Source of the DNA: Bog-756 sp963730685
GTDB taxonomy: Bacteria > Actinomycetota > Acidimicrobiia > Acidimicrobiales > RAAP-2
Reading direction: 5' to 3'
DNA: 64,000 nucleotides
NCBI GenBank assembly: GCA_963730685.1
Contig: CAVSSP010000001.1
Span: 806,001-870,000 of the forward strand
The notes under the pieces were generated by a model. The model saw nothing but the letters and a program-made list of their open reading frames with translations, did not search any database and had not been told where the DNA came from. Every line of letters begins with the position of its first letter. Positions within the stretch are counted from its first letter, which is position 1. Shown piece after piece: positions 35,614 to 45,296 of the stretch. A program made the position numbers and the translations under genes.

Positions 35614-36804
35614 GTGGCCACGGGCCTGGCTGGCGCCGGGGCCCGAACGCCAAAGGGCCACCGTGCCCGTTTGGCGCTCATCGTGGTGATGGTGGTCCTG
35701 TGCTCGATCACCCTGACGGCGGCGGCATCGGCCCAGGCCGCCGAGTCAGGCCTCATCGAGGCCTCGGGCACCCATCTGATCCTCAACGGATCGATCTATC
35801 GGTTCACCGGCGTCGACGCCTACGAGGCGGCCACGGACTGGGGTATCAATGCCGGATGCGGCGCCCAGCTCGGCGCCGCGCAGTTGACCCGGCTCTTCGG
35901 CTCGCTGCCCCCCAACTCGATGGTGCGCATCTGGGCGTTCCAGGGGACCATGGCTACGGACGTGAAGACCGGCCAACTCGACTGGGGCCCGCTGGATCGC
36001 GTCTTCGCCGCCGCCGCCGCCCACGGCCAGCGCCTCATCGTGGCGATCACCGACCAGGGGGGCACCTGCGACGGCGACCACTGGCAGGGCCCGTCGTGGT
36101 ACCGCAGAGGATTCCAGCAGGTCTTCAACACACCGGCCACCACGGACGGGCGTGGACTCACCCCGCTGTCCTACTGGACGTACATGCAGGACATCGTCAA
36201 CCGCTACGGCTCCTCCCCGGCGCTCGGCATGTGGGAGCCCATATCGGAGGCCGAGGCGTCCGCTTGTGCCCCCCAGTACCAGCCCCTGGACTGCAGCGGG
36301 CATCAGACCTGTCCCAACGAGGCGGCGTCTGCCGCCGACCTCCGGTACTTCTTCGACACCGTCGGTGCAGAGATCCACGCCCTGGACCCACGGCACCTGG
36401 TGGAGAGCGGGCTGTTGGGCGGAGGCCAGTGCGGCACCCAGGGGGCCGATTACCAGTACGTGTCGGCCAGCCCGGGCATCGACGTCCTCTCCTACCACGA
36501 CTACTGGGGAGAGGCACCCATCGGCGGCGGCCAAGAAAACGGTATGCCCCTGCGATTGAAGCAGGCATCGGCCCTCGACAAGCCGGTCATCGCCGGTGAA
36601 GCCGGCCTGATCGCCGGCACCGGTTCAGGGTGCATCAGTGACGCCACCCGGAACGCGGCGCTGATCTCCAAGGAGCACGCCCAGTTCGCGGCCGGTAGCA
36701 GCGGCCTACTGGTGTGGAACTGGGTTCCCTCCCTCACCTATCCCTGCAGCTACGACGTCGGTCCGTCCGACCCGGTGATGCAGACCGGTGGTGCGGTCGG
36801 GTGA
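35614..36804 (+). CDS. Secreted GH5-like (cellulase/mannanase clan) glycoside hydrolase
   Basis: A 396-residue exported TIM-barrel protein starting at GTG. The signal helix (about residues 20-45) ends SAQAAE. The barrel has FTGVDAYEAATDWG, MVRIWAFQG, GMWEPISEAEAS (candidate acid/base Glu) and PVIAGEAGL (candidate nucleophile Glu), the arrangement of clan GH-A. Substrate cannot be told. A close paralogue, frameshifted, lies on the other strand at 41562-43003. It follows the propeller protein by eight bases. No sorting signal is present. Confidence 0.8.
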   Translation: MATGLAGAGARTPKGHRARLALIVVMVVLCSITLTAAASAQAAESGLIEASGTHLILNGSIYRFTGVDAYEAATDWGINAGCGAQLGAAQLTRLFGSLPPNSMVRIWAFQGTMATDVKTGQLDWGPLDRVFAAAAAHGQRLIVAITDQGGTCDGDHWQGPSWYRRGFQQVFNTPATTDGRGLTPLSYWTYMQDIVNRYGSSPALGMWEPISEAEASACAPQYQPLDCSGHQTCPNEAASAADLRYFFDTVGAEIHALDPRHLVESGLLGGGQCGTQGADYQYVSASPGIDVLSYHDYWGEAPIGGGQENGMPLRLKQASALDKPVIAGEAGLIAGTGSGCISDATRNAALISKEHAQFAAGSSGLLVWNWVPSLTYPCSYDVGPSDPVMQTGGAVG

Positions 36805-36839
36805 CACGCCGTCGGGTGACAGTGTGGGCCGGGACACCC

Positions 36840-36859
36840 AGGGCGGACCACTCCGCCCT
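36840..36859. terminator. Bidirectional terminator-like hairpin
   Basis: AGGGCGGA (36840-36847) and TCCGCCCT (36852-36859) form a perfect 8-bp stem with a CCAC loop, placed exactly between the convergent ends of the GH5-like gene and serC. There is no T-tract, as is common for terminators in high-GC actinomycetes. Confidence 0.6.
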
Positions 36860-36865
36860 ACGCAC

Positions 36866-38020
36866 TCAGGAGATGGCGCCCACCACGTAGTTGATGCAGG
36901 CGCACAACGAGGCGATGTCGTCGGGCTCGATGCCGGGGAACATGGCGATCCGCAGCTGGTTGCGGCCCAGCTTCCGGTAAGGCTCGGTGTCCACGATCCC
37001 GTTGGCCCTCAAGATGGCCGCCACCGTCGCCGCCTCGATCGAGTCGTCGAAGTCGATCGTCCCGACGACGTGGCTCCGATCCGGCTCCCGCTGGACGAAC
37101 GGCCGGGCGAAGTCCGAGTTGTCCGCCCAGGTGTAGAGGATCTCGGCCGACTTGTCGGACCGTCCGGTGGAGAAGGCCAGACCCCCGTTCTCGTTGAACC
37201 ACCGGACCTGGTGGTCGAAGAGGTAGATGGTGGCCAGCGCCGGCGTGTTGTAGGTCTGGTCCAGTTTTGAGTTGTCGAGGGCGATGGTCAGGTCCAGCGA
37301 GGCCGGGACCCATCGCTTGGTGGCGGCGATCGAGGCGATCCGGTCCTGGGCGGCCGGGGAGAGGAGTGCCACCCACAGGCCCCCGTCGGAGCCGAAGCAC
37401 TTCTGGGGGGCGAAGTAGTAGGCGTCGAACTGTTGCGGGTCGACCGGCAGCCCACCGGCCCCCGACGTTGCGTCCACGGCCACGATTCCACCCCCGTCGG
37501 CCGGTGGGGCGGCCCCCTCGGGACGGATGATCGGCATCATCACGCCGGTGGAGGTCTCGTTGTGGGTGTAGGCGTACAGGTCGATGTCCTCGCGGGCCAC
37601 CGGGTCCGGGTGGGTCCCGACCTCCGAGGCGATGATCTCAGGATCGCCCAGGTGGGGGGCGTCAGCCGCCGCGGTGGCGAACTTGGAGGAGAACTCGCCG
37701 AAGGTGAGGTGCTGGCTCTTCTGTTCGATCAGCCCGAATGTGGCGGCGTCCCAGAAGCACGTGGTCCCCCCGTTGCCCAGCGCCACCTCGTACCCGTCCG
37801 GCAGGGAGAACAGCTCGGCCAGGCCCTGGCGCAGGCTCCCGACCACGGACTTGACCGTCTTCTGCCGGTGGCTGGTCCCGAGGAACCGGCCGGCATCGCC
37901 AGCCAGTGCCTGGACGGCCTCCGGGCGGACCTTCGACGGGCCACATCCGAACCGCCCGTCGCCGGGCAGCAGGTTGGCGGGAATGGCGATGTCAGGGGTG
38001 TCGGTCACATATGGAATCAT
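36866..38020 (-). CDS. serC: Phosphoserine aminotransferase
   Basis: A 384-residue PLP enzyme converting 3-phosphohydroxypyruvate to phosphoserine. It follows the actinobacterial type: IPANLLPGDGRFGCGPSKVR at the N-terminus, GTSHRQK, the AYTHNETSTGV phosphate-site region and YYFAPQKCFGSDGG with the PLP lysine. The start is the ATG before IPYVTD; 16 more codons upstream are open but overlap the divergent promoter area. It lies near serA (39406) with an aminotransferase in between, making a serine-synthesis neighbourhood. Confidence 0.93.
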   Translation of the reverse strand: MIPYVTDTPDIAIPANLLPGDGRFGCGPSKVRPEAVQALAGDAGRFLGTSHRQKTVKSVVGSLRQGLAELFSLPDGYEVALGNGGTTCFWDAATFGLIEQKSQHLTFGEFSSKFATAAADAPHLGDPEIIASEVGTHPDPVAREDIDLYAYTHNETSTGVMMPIIRPEGAAPPADGGGIVAVDATSGAGGLPVDPQQFDAYYFAPQKCFGSDGGLWVALLSPAAQDRIASIAATKRWVPASLDLTIALDNSKLDQTYNTPALATIYLFDHQVRWFNENGGLAFSTGRSDKSAEILYTWADNSDFARPFVQREPDRSHVVGTIDFDDSIEAATVAAILRANGIVDTEPYRKLGRNQLRIAMFPGIEPDDIASLCACINYVVGAIS

Positions 38021-38085
38021 GGCACCATGGCAATGCAGACCGAAACCGGCCCTCCGGGAGCCGGTCACCTCCTCCTCCCCTCGCC

Positions 38086-39292
38086 ATGATCGGCGGCCGG
38101 ATCTCCGCGCGGGCGGCCGCGGTGTCCCCCTCGGCCACGCTGGCCGTGGACGCCAAGGCCAAGGCCCTGAAGGCGCAGGGAGAGAACGTCATCGGCTTCG
38201 GTGCCGGCGAGCCCGACTTCCCGACCCCCGAGGCCATCGTGGAGGCCGCCGTCGAGGCGTGCCGTGACCCGGCCACCCACAAGTACACGCCCACCGCCGG
38301 GCTTCCGGCGCTGCGGGAGGCCCTGGCCGTCAAGACACGGCGTGACTCGGGGCTCGAGGTGGCGGCGTCGCAGATCCTGGTGACCAACGGCGGCAAGCAG
38401 GCCATCGCCAACTCGTTCGCCGTCCTGTGCGACCCGGGCGACGAGGTGCTGGTGCTCGCCCCCTACTGGACCACCTATCCCGAGGTCATCGCCCTGGCCG
38501 GCGGCGTGCCCGTGGTCGTCTCGACGGACGAGACGACCGGGTTCCGGGCCACCGTCGAACAGCTGGACGCGGCGCTGACCGATCGGACCAAGGTGCTGTT
38601 GTTCGTGTCGCCCTCCAACCCGACCGGCGCCGTCTACCCGCGGGCCGAGATCGAGGCCATCGGGCGGTGGGCGGTCGAGCACGGGCTGTGGGTGCTCACC
38701 GACGAGATCTACGAGCACCTCGTCTACGGGGATGCCGAACACCACTCCATGCCGGTGGTGGTCCCGGAGCTGGCCGACCGCTGCATCGTGGTGAACGGCG
38801 TGGCCAAGACCTACGCCATGACGGGCTGGCGGGTGGGTTGGATGATCGGTCCGGCCGATGCCATCACGGCTGCCACCAACCTCCAGTCCCACGAGACGTC
38901 CAACGTGGCCAACGTCTCCCAGCGTGCGGCGCTGGCCGCCGTGTCCGGTGACCTGAGCGCGGCCGCCGAGATGCGCCGGGCGTTCGATCGCCGTCGGATC
39001 ACCATCCACTCCATGCTCAACGAGATCGAAGGGGTCGAGCTGCCTCCTGCCGGAGGGGGCGTTCTACGCCTTCCCGTCGGTGTCCGGGCTCTACGGGCGT
39101 GACATCCGGGGCCACCGCTCGAACTCCAGCGCCGAGCTCGCCGACCTCGCCATCGAGGAGGCCAAGGTGGCGGTGGTTCCGGGGGAGGCGTTCGGGGCTC
39201 CGGGGTACTTCCGCATGTCGTATGCCCTGGGGGACGACGATCTCGTCGAAGGCGTGTCCCGACTGGCCAAGCTGTTCGGCGACGCCGCTTGA
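38086..39292 (+). pseudogene. Class I/II aminotransferase (aspartate aminotransferase-like), one frameshift near the 3' end
   Basis: A PLP aminotransferase of about 401 residues if repaired. FGAGEPDFPTP, HKYTPTAGLPALR, FVSPSNPTGAVYPR, DEIYEHLVYG and VNGVAKTYAMTGWRVGW (PLP Lys in AKTYAMTG) match the AspC family. The frame is broken at a run of five G at 39055-39059. With one G removed it reads GAFYAFPSVSGLYGRD and continues to a normal end at 39292. Everything else is well conserved, so I suspect a homopolymer error or very recent mutation. It is divergent from serC. Confidence 0.85.
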
Positions 39293-39405
39293 CGCTGTCC
39301 ATCGATGCCGTCGCCGCACCGTCATCGCCCACGCCGCCCCGGGGGGAGCGGGTCACTGCATCCGTAACAACCGCCGACTCTTCGTCCCCCTGAGAAAGGA
39401 ACACC

Positions 39406-40971
39406 ATGGGTAGGGTTCTCGTCACCGAAAAACTGGCACAGCCGGGTCTCGATCTGATGACCGACGCCGGCCATGCGGTCGATGTCCAGCTGGGCCTGTC
39501 CCCCGAGGAGCTGGTCTCCGCCGTCGTGGAGGCCCAGGCACTGGTCATCCGCTCGGCCACCACCGTGACAGCCGAAGTGCTGGCAGCGGGCACCGAGCTC
39601 ATCGTCGTCGGCCGGGCCGGCATCGGCCTCGACAACGTCGATGTGGCCGCCGCCACCGAGCGCGGGGTGATGGTGGTCAACGCCCCCCAGTCCAATATCC
39701 TGTCGGCCGCCGAGCAGGCCATGGCCCTGCTGCTGGCCCAGGCCCGCAACATCCCCCAGGCCCACGCCGCCCTGGTGGCGGGGAAGTGGGAGCGCTCGAA
39801 GTGGGAGGGGGTCGAGCTGTACGGCAAGACCCTGGGCGTGATCGGTCTGGGCCGCGTCGGCGCCCTGGTGGCCCAGCGGGCCCTGGCCTTCGGGATGCAC
39901 CTGGTGGCCTACGACCCGTTCGTGTCGGCCGACCGGGCCAAGCACATGGGTGTCGAGCTGATGGACCTCGACGGGCTGATGGCCATCTCCGACTTCGTCA
40001 CCGTCCACCTCCCGAAGAACGCCGAGACCCTCGGGCTCATCGGCAAGGACCTGTTGGCCAAGGCCAAGCCCGGCCTGCGCATCATCAACACCGCCCGCGG
40101 GGGCATCGTGGACGAAGAGGCTCTCGCCGAGGCCATCCGGTCCGGGCAGATCCAGGGGGCGGGCCTCGACGTCTTCGCCAAGGAGCCGACCACCGAGTCG
40201 CCGTTGTTCGAGCTGTCGTCGGTGGTGGTGGCACCCCACCTCGGCGCATCGACGGCCGAGGCCCAGGACAAGGCGGGCGTGACCATCGCCGAGCAGGTCA
40301 TCCTGGCGCTGAACGGCGACTTCGTCCCCTTCGCCGTCAACGTGGCCGCCACTGACGTGTCCGAGACGGTCCGACCCTTCATGGGCCTGGCCGAGCAGCT
40401 GGGCAAGATCCTGTCATGTCTCAACGACGGGCTCCCCGACACCCTGGAGATCGAGTACCAGGGCGGCCTGGCCGGCGCCGGCACCGGCATCCTCACGCTG
40501 TCGATCCTGAAGGGGATGTTCGGGGCGGCCACCGAGGAGCCGGTGAGCTATGTGAACGCCCCCCAGCTGGCGGCGGAGCGCGGCCTGGAGGTCCGGGAGA
40601 CCTCGACGGTCACCGCCCACGACTATGTCAACCTGATCACCTTGCGGAGCGGTGACCATGCCGTGGCCGGCACCCTGACCGGCCCGCGCACCGAGCCTCG
40701 CCTGGTGATGATGGACGACCACACCGTCGAGGTCCCGCCTGCCTCCCACATGGTGGTGGTGCGCAACGACGACAGCGCCGGCATGATCGGCGCCGTCGGC
40801 ACCATCCTGGGCGAGGCGAATATCTCCATCTCGTCGATGGCGGTCGGACCCTCGGCCACCGGGCACACGGCGCTGATGGTGCTGTCGACCGACCAGATGG
40901 TTCCCGATGACGCGCTCGAAAAGCTGAGGGCGACGGCGGGGATCAGCGACGTACACACCGTCGCCATCTGA
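39406..40971 (+). CDS. serA: D-3-phosphoglycerate dehydrogenase
   Basis: A 521-residue long-form SerA, the first step of serine synthesis. The catalytic part holds VGRAGIGLDNVD, the NAD site GVIGLGRVGALVAQRA, INTARGGIVDE (Arg) and VVVAPHLGAST (His). The middle intervening domain (FMGLAEQLGKI) and the C-terminal ACT domain (DDSAGMIGAVGTILGEANIS) are as in mycobacterial SerA, where serine inhibits the enzyme. AAAGGA lies upstream of the ATG. The length is standard. Confidence 0.96.
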   Translation: MGRVLVTEKLAQPGLDLMTDAGHAVDVQLGLSPEELVSAVVEAQALVIRSATTVTAEVLAAGTELIVVGRAGIGLDNVDVAAATERGVMVVNAPQSNILSAAEQAMALLLAQARNIPQAHAALVAGKWERSKWEGVELYGKTLGVIGLGRVGALVAQRALAFGMHLVAYDPFVSADRAKHMGVELMDLDGLMAISDFVTVHLPKNAETLGLIGKDLLAKAKPGLRIINTARGGIVDEEALAEAIRSGQIQGAGLDVFAKEPTTESPLFELSSVVVAPHLGASTAEAQDKAGVTIAEQVILALNGDFVPFAVNVAATDVSETVRPFMGLAEQLGKILSCLNDGLPDTLEIEYQGGLAGAGTGILTLSILKGMFGAATEEPVSYVNAPQLAAERGLEVRETSTVTAHDYVNLITLRSGDHAVAGTLTGPRTEPRLVMMDDHTVEVPPASHMVVVRNDDSAGMIGAVGTILGEANISISSMAVGPSATGHTALMVLSTDQMVPDDALEKLRATAGISDVHTVAI

Positions 40972-40991
40972 CACGGTGGCGATCTGAGCGT

Positions 40992-41351
40992 GTGCCGGCG
41001 GTGACCGTGGACGGCGGTGAGGGCAGCGGGTTCGCCGAGGGTCAGGTGATGACGGTCTTCCGGTCGCGGCGGAGGCCGGAGGCCGAAGCCGAGTACCACC
41101 GGGTGGCCGAGGGCATGAGGCGTCACGCCCTTTCCATGCCGGGCTTCGTCGACTTCAAGACCTTCGTGGCCGAGGACGGGGAGAACGTATCGCTCATCAC
41201 CTTCGCCTCGGTGGAGACCCAGCGGGCATGGCGGGACGAACTCGACCATCGGCGGGCCCAGCAACAGGGCCGGGACGAGTTCTACGTCGAGTATTCGGTG
41301 CAGGTGGGGGAGTGCGTCCACGTGTCGCAGTGGAGGCGGGTCGGGGACTGA
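40992..41351 (+). CDS. Antibiotic-biosynthesis-monooxygenase-like (ABM) small protein
   Basis: Up to 119 residues. A dimeric alpha/beta-barrel ABM pattern is seen: MTVFRSRRRPEAEAEYHRVAEG-type first strand and helix, then HALSMPGFVDFKTF and VSLITFASVETQRAWRD. Such proteins act as small oxygenases or heme-degrading enzymes, or have no known activity. The GTG at 40992 gives the longest form; the ATG at 41049 fits the domain boundary better. It follows serA by 20 bp. Confidence 0.7.
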   Translation: MPAVTVDGGEGSGFAEGQVMTVFRSRRRPEAEAEYHRVAEGMRRHALSMPGFVDFKTFVAEDGENVSLITFASVETQRAWRDELDHRRAQQQGRDEFYVEYSVQVGECVHVSQWRRVGD

Positions 41352-41369
41352 CCCTGCACCCTGGGTCGA

Positions 41370-41537
41370 TCAGTCCGGTCGCTTCGAATTGACCGGCACG
41401 GGTGGCCAGGTGTCCCCGCCGATCACGGGGACGTCGCGGGGGGCACCGATGTCCCGGCCGACGATCCGGCGCACCGCAGCCACCGCCGCCAGTGCGCCGG
41501 CCACGACAAGGACCCAACGGAGTGAGCGCGTCACCAT
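41370..41537 (-). CDS. Small membrane-anchored protein with DTWPPVP tail motif
   Basis: A 55-residue frame starting MVTRSLRWVLVVAGAL, with one hydrophobic helix at about residues 6-22, a basic stretch VRRIVGRD, and GGDTWPPVPVNSKRPD at the end. Short proteins with a helix, a basic stretch and a D-x-WPPVP tail recur in related actinomycetes as I remember them, so I take this as a gene. Function unknown. Confidence 0.55.
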   Translation of the reverse strand: MVTRSLRWVLVVAGALAAVAAVRRIVGRDIGAPRDVPVIGGDTWPPVPVNSKRPD

Positions 41538-41561
41538 CCCGTCACAATAGGGCCGAAGCGG

Positions 41562-43003
41562 TCACCCGATCGCGCCGCCCGCCGTGAGCAGTGGATCGGT
41601 CGGCCCGATGTCGTAGCTGCAGGCGCCCGAGGCTGAAGGCATCCAATCCCACGCCAGGAGACCGCTGCTACCCCCGAGGAACTGCGCCTGCTCCTTGGCG
41701 GCGAAGAGAGCGTTACGCTGCCCGTCGGAAATGCACCCCGGCGCGGCTCCGGCCAGGATGCCGGCCTCGCCGGCGATGATCGGCTTGTTCAGCGCAGCCG
41801 ATTGACTGAGGCGCAGAGCCATCCCGTTCCACTGGTCTCCCCCAACGGACGCTGCACCGTAGTAGTCGTGATACGGACAGCACGTTGATTCCGGGACTGG
41901 CCGAGACGTACTGGTAATCCGATCCCTGCATGCCGCATTGACTGCCACCCAAGAGACCGCTCTCGACCAGGTGCCGAGGGTCGAGAGCATGGATCTCCCC
42001 CCCGACCGTATTGAAGAAGTAGCGGAGCGCCTGGGCGGCAGCCGTCTCGTTGGGGCAAGTCTGATGGCCACCGCAGTTGAGGGGCTCGAACTGGGGAGGA
42101 CATGTGGACGCCTCCGCCTCGGAGATGGGTTCCCACATCCCTAGTGCCGGTGAGTTTGCATAGCGGCTGACGATGTCCTGCATGTACGGTCCAGTAGGAC
42201 AGGGGAGTGAGCCCGCGGCCGTCGGAGGTGCTGGGATCGTTGAATACCTGCCGGAAGCCGCCCAGGTACCACGATGGGTCCTGCCAGTGGCCACCGTCAC
42301 ACGTGCCCGCCTGATCCGTGATCGCCACGATGAGTCGTTGCCCGTGGGCGGCGGCGGCAGCAAAAATCCGGTCTAGCGGCGCCCAATCGAGCTGGTGGGT
42401 GCTGATATTGGTGGCCATCGCTCCCTGGAAGGCCCAGAAGCGAACCATCGAGTTGGGCGGAAGGCTGGAGAACAGTTGGTTCAACTGGGCGTTGCTCAGT
42501 TGTGGTCCACATCCGGCGTTGACACCCCAATCGGTGGCGGCCTCGTAGGCGTTGACGCCGGTGAAGTGGTAGTTCGAGCCGTTCAGCGTCAGGTGGACAC
42601 CTGCGGCTTGAACGATTCCGTTGGTCGGAGCTGGGGCGGTTGCCGGTGGTCGGCTTGTTTCAGATGTGGTGGTGGGGGGAGTCGCGGTCGTGACCGAAGT
42701 CGTGGTGGGTGCAGACGGGACTGTCGTGCTGGTGGTGGTGGTTACCGGCGGGGCAAGAGATACTGCCGCGGATGGGGTCGCCGGGGACGAATGAGGAGGA
42801 GCAGCTATTCGAAGAATCGCGGGGTGCGCCTTTGCACGGTGTCCGGCCAACGACTTCGTGGATGTTGAGGCGCCGACACCCGAAACCGCCACGCCGGTCA
42901 GCACTACCGCCATAACGACGGCGGACTTGGCAATCAGGTGGTGGGGAAGACTCGTCCGCCGATCCCTTAGTCCAGACCACGCAGGTCGGCGTTGAGTACT
43001 CAC
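41562..43003 (-). pseudogene. GH5-like glycoside hydrolase paralogue, two +1 frameshifts
   Basis: Reading across frames gives an exported hydrolase strongly similar to the one at 35614: FTGVNAYEAATDWGVNAGCG, MVRFWAFQGAM, LGMWEPISEAEAS and PIIAGEAGI. It adds an N-terminal signal helix and a Thr/Pro/Ser-rich linker of about 80 residues that the paralogue lacks. An extra base at 42187 breaks SYWTYMQDIV, and another at 41874 breaks VLSYHDYYG. Both are located exactly by comparison with the intact copy. The start is a GTG. It could be a working gene if the bases are sequencing errors. Confidence 0.85.
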
Positions 43004-43469
43004 TATCTGACTGTCGGCGTTATTTGCCTCCTTCTTAAGAGCACATCGCCAGCCGGCACATCCCTTAGGCGACCCGAACGGAGTCTGAGCGGGACTCGTC
43101 GGCGCGCCAGTCAGATCTCATTGGACTGAGCCAGATCGACGTCGTCCGCTTCAGGAGGGAACCTCGTCGCTACTTCACTGTTCTTTGACTCCGGGCCTTC
43201 GTCGCTTGCGTTCGCTTGGATCCAAAGAAACACGACACTATTCGATTGGGGAAACGCCTTATCTATGTCTTCTCATTCGTCGCTGAACTGCGTCGAGGTG
43301 GTCGACGCAACATCCGGGTCTTTCAAAGCGTCTTCACCGTTCCCCGTCTGTCAACGCCAATCAATGGGCAAACTTGATCCGCAATGTCGAAGTGGAATGG
43401 CGAAGTGCTGTTCCTATGACCTGGAACTCCTAGGTCGTCGAGGTTGCCGAGGGGTGAGCCGATTCAAAT
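43004..43469. other. AT-richer intergenic region
   Basis: About 466 bp between two leftward genes with lower GC than average. An 87-codon rightward frame here has poor composition and no ribosome site, so I do not call it. No clear repeat or hairpin was seen. Confidence 0.4.
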
Positions 43470-44003
43470 TCAGCCAGTGTCTGACGCGGCAATTGCCGCA
43501 GTCTGATCCAGAGTCGCTGACCCGGTGACCAGTATCTGCAACGAACCCTGGCGAACGACCATGGTATTGATCGTTGAGTTTCCGATCGTCTCGGAAAAGT
43601 AATAGGCCTCGTCCCCGAATCCTGTTACCGGGCCCAACTTTTGACCGTGGGACTCAAATACAGATCGATCTGATGCGAATGCCTTCTCCCCCGAGTTCGT
43701 GTCGAATCGGAGGAGCACCGCGATATTGGAACCGCTTCGGGCCTGGTACGTACACTCGGTCACCGAACCGCGAATTGATGTCTTAGGGGCACCCATTGCG
43801 GTTTCGACAATCGTCGCAATCACAGATGGAGCGACGAGGCTGCACAGCCCCGGGTGATGCGATGTGCCCGATGCACCTGAACTCAGGGTCGAGTGAGCAG
43901 CCGTGCTCGAGGTCGAGGGCGTCGAACAGGCACTCAAACAGAGCGCTGCGATCAAGAGCCCGGCCGCATATCTGACCCGGCGGCGCCCGAAGGAGTGGTG
44001 CAC
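43470..44003 (-). CDS. Putative lipoprotein
   Basis: A 177-residue protein with a lipoprotein signal: basic start, hydrophobic helix and the lipobox LSAC (Cys at about residue 26), followed by a Ser/Thr-rich linker. The mature part has CSLVAPSVIATIV, CTYQARSGSNIAV and GFGDEAYYF, a pattern reminiscent of DUF3558-type actinobacterial lipoproteins. It starts at GTG. It would be attached to the outer face of the membrane. Function unknown. Confidence 0.65.
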   Translation of the reverse strand: MHHSFGRRRVRYAAGLLIAALCLSACSTPSTSSTAAHSTLSSGASGTSHHPGLCSLVAPSVIATIVETAMGAPKTSIRGSVTECTYQARSGSNIAVLLRFDTNSGEKAFASDRSVFESHGQKLGPVTGFGDEAYYFSETIGNSTINTMVVRQGSLQILVTGSATLDQTAAIAASDTG

Positions 44004-44485
44004 CGGCGCAGACTACACACCGGTCCACTAGTCCTGACGGCGCCGGTAGACCGTGCGATCGGTCGGTACAGCGCAGTGCACGGGATTGGATGACCGAAGA
44101 TGGCGCCGATGACGCGTAGCGATGATTCAGCGGTTCGCTCCTCGGCGGGCGAGGTTTGTTCAGCGTCCCCTCTTTGCGATATTGAGTGAACAAAGTGTGA
44201 CGACAACGCGAACGAATCGCGACATTCGGAGCCGCACCTGCGCCACCGGGGCCGTCTGCAAGACCTGTGGTTGATCGGCCACGGCGGGTTGTTTTTTCGC
44301 CCTCGGGGGCGGTGGGGTGACGGCCGGGTCACGCCTGGGTAACCCACAGGTAATTTCTACGCGTCACCTGGGGCTTTCCGTTGACTTGGCCTCCCCTGCG
44401 TGGGACAAGTGCAGTGACAGCAACCGCCATCTCGTCGTTCTTGCCTGATCACCTGCCCAACCCACGAAACAAGAGGAGTCGCTGT
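44004..44485 (+). promoter_or_regulatory. Intergenic region upstream of surface locus B
   Basis: About 480 bp without a gene. TTGACT at 44381-44386 is a good -35 match about 100 bp before the next start, although the -10 (ACAAGT about 18 bases on) is weak. A TTTTTT run near 44291 follows a GC-rich stretch but forms no convincing terminator. AAGAGGAG at 44471-44478 is the ribosome site of the next gene. Confidence 0.3.
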
Positions 44486-45208
44486 ATGTCCATTCGACAT
44501 GTCTCGAGGACTGTCGCCATATTGGCTGCCGCCGTACTTGGCAGCTTCGCCTTCCTGATCGGTGCGTTCGCCCATCCGGCCGGCGCTGCGACCCTCACCA
44601 GCGCCGACGGTTATACGTCGGTCAGCAATGACCCCAACGACCCCAACGGGCCCGCCACTCCGGGCACCCCGTATGACTCCGGACAGGCGATCGACATCAA
44701 CGTCGTTGCCAACCCGGTGATCAACGCAACCGGCCTCGCCGCCGCGAGCCTTCCCGATACCGGCACCTTCTACATCATCGAGTGCCAGGATCCGGGAGGA
44801 AACGCTGCCGGACTGCCGACGAAGGTGGCCCAGTGCGACAACGGGACACTTACCACTACCGGTAAGACTGCGGACGGCAGCGTCAACCAGACCGGCGGGA
44901 ATGCCTATCAGGTTTACAACCTGCCGACCGCAGCCACCAACTTCGACACCACGGCATCGTGTGGGCTGTCCCCCAACCCGTGTGTCGTCGGCATCTTCGC
45001 GGTCAGCCCGTCCGCCGGTGGCTTCGCCGATCCCCACCTCTTCTCCGCCCCGTTCCAAGTTGCGGTCGGGGACGGCTCCAACAGTGGTGACAACCCGGGT
45101 GACGGAACTCCTGAAGTGCCCCTGGCCGTGGGTCTCCCGCTGGCAGCTGGCGGCATCATCGGCGGATCGGTCCTCTATGGACGTCGGCGCAAGCAGCGCA
45201 CGGCCTAG
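44486..45208 (+). CDS. Surface protein: single neocarzinostatin-like domain with PEVP sorting signal
   Basis: A 240-residue exported protein, the smallest sorted protein here and so a good model substrate. The signal peptide (about residues 10-34, ending HPAGA) is followed by one neocarzinostatin-like domain with ADGYTSV, IIECQDPGG, VAQCDNG and SCGLSPNPCVVGIFA. It is clearly homologous to the N-terminal domain of the proteins at 13482 and 48329. It ends in GDGTPEVP (45110-45121), a helix with a proline nine residues on, and RRRKQR. AAGAGGAG lies eight bases before the ATG. Confidence 0.85.
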   Translation: MSIRHVSRTVAILAAAVLGSFAFLIGAFAHPAGAATLTSADGYTSVSNDPNDPNGPATPGTPYDSGQAIDINVVANPVINATGLAAASLPDTGTFYIIECQDPGGNAAGLPTKVAQCDNGTLTTTGKTADGSVNQTGGNAYQVYNLPTAATNFDTTASCGLSPNPCVVGIFAVSPSAGGFADPHLFSAPFQVAVGDGSNSGDNPGDGTPEVPLAVGLPLAAGGIIGGSVLYGRRRKQRTA

Positions 45209-45296
45209 TGGGCCCACTTTGGCCGCCAAACGGCTTTCGCACCACCTCCCTCTATCTGATTGCAACGCAAATACCTGAACAAGGAGCATCACTGAC

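Noticed and set aside
43265..43528. An 87-codon rightward frame in the AT-richer gap
   Set aside because: No ribosome site, irregular composition, no recognisable domain, and it overlaps the end of the lipoprotein gene.
44276..44310. Possible intrinsic terminator with a TTTTTT run
   Set aside because: No compact stem precedes the T run and no gene ends upstream in that direction.
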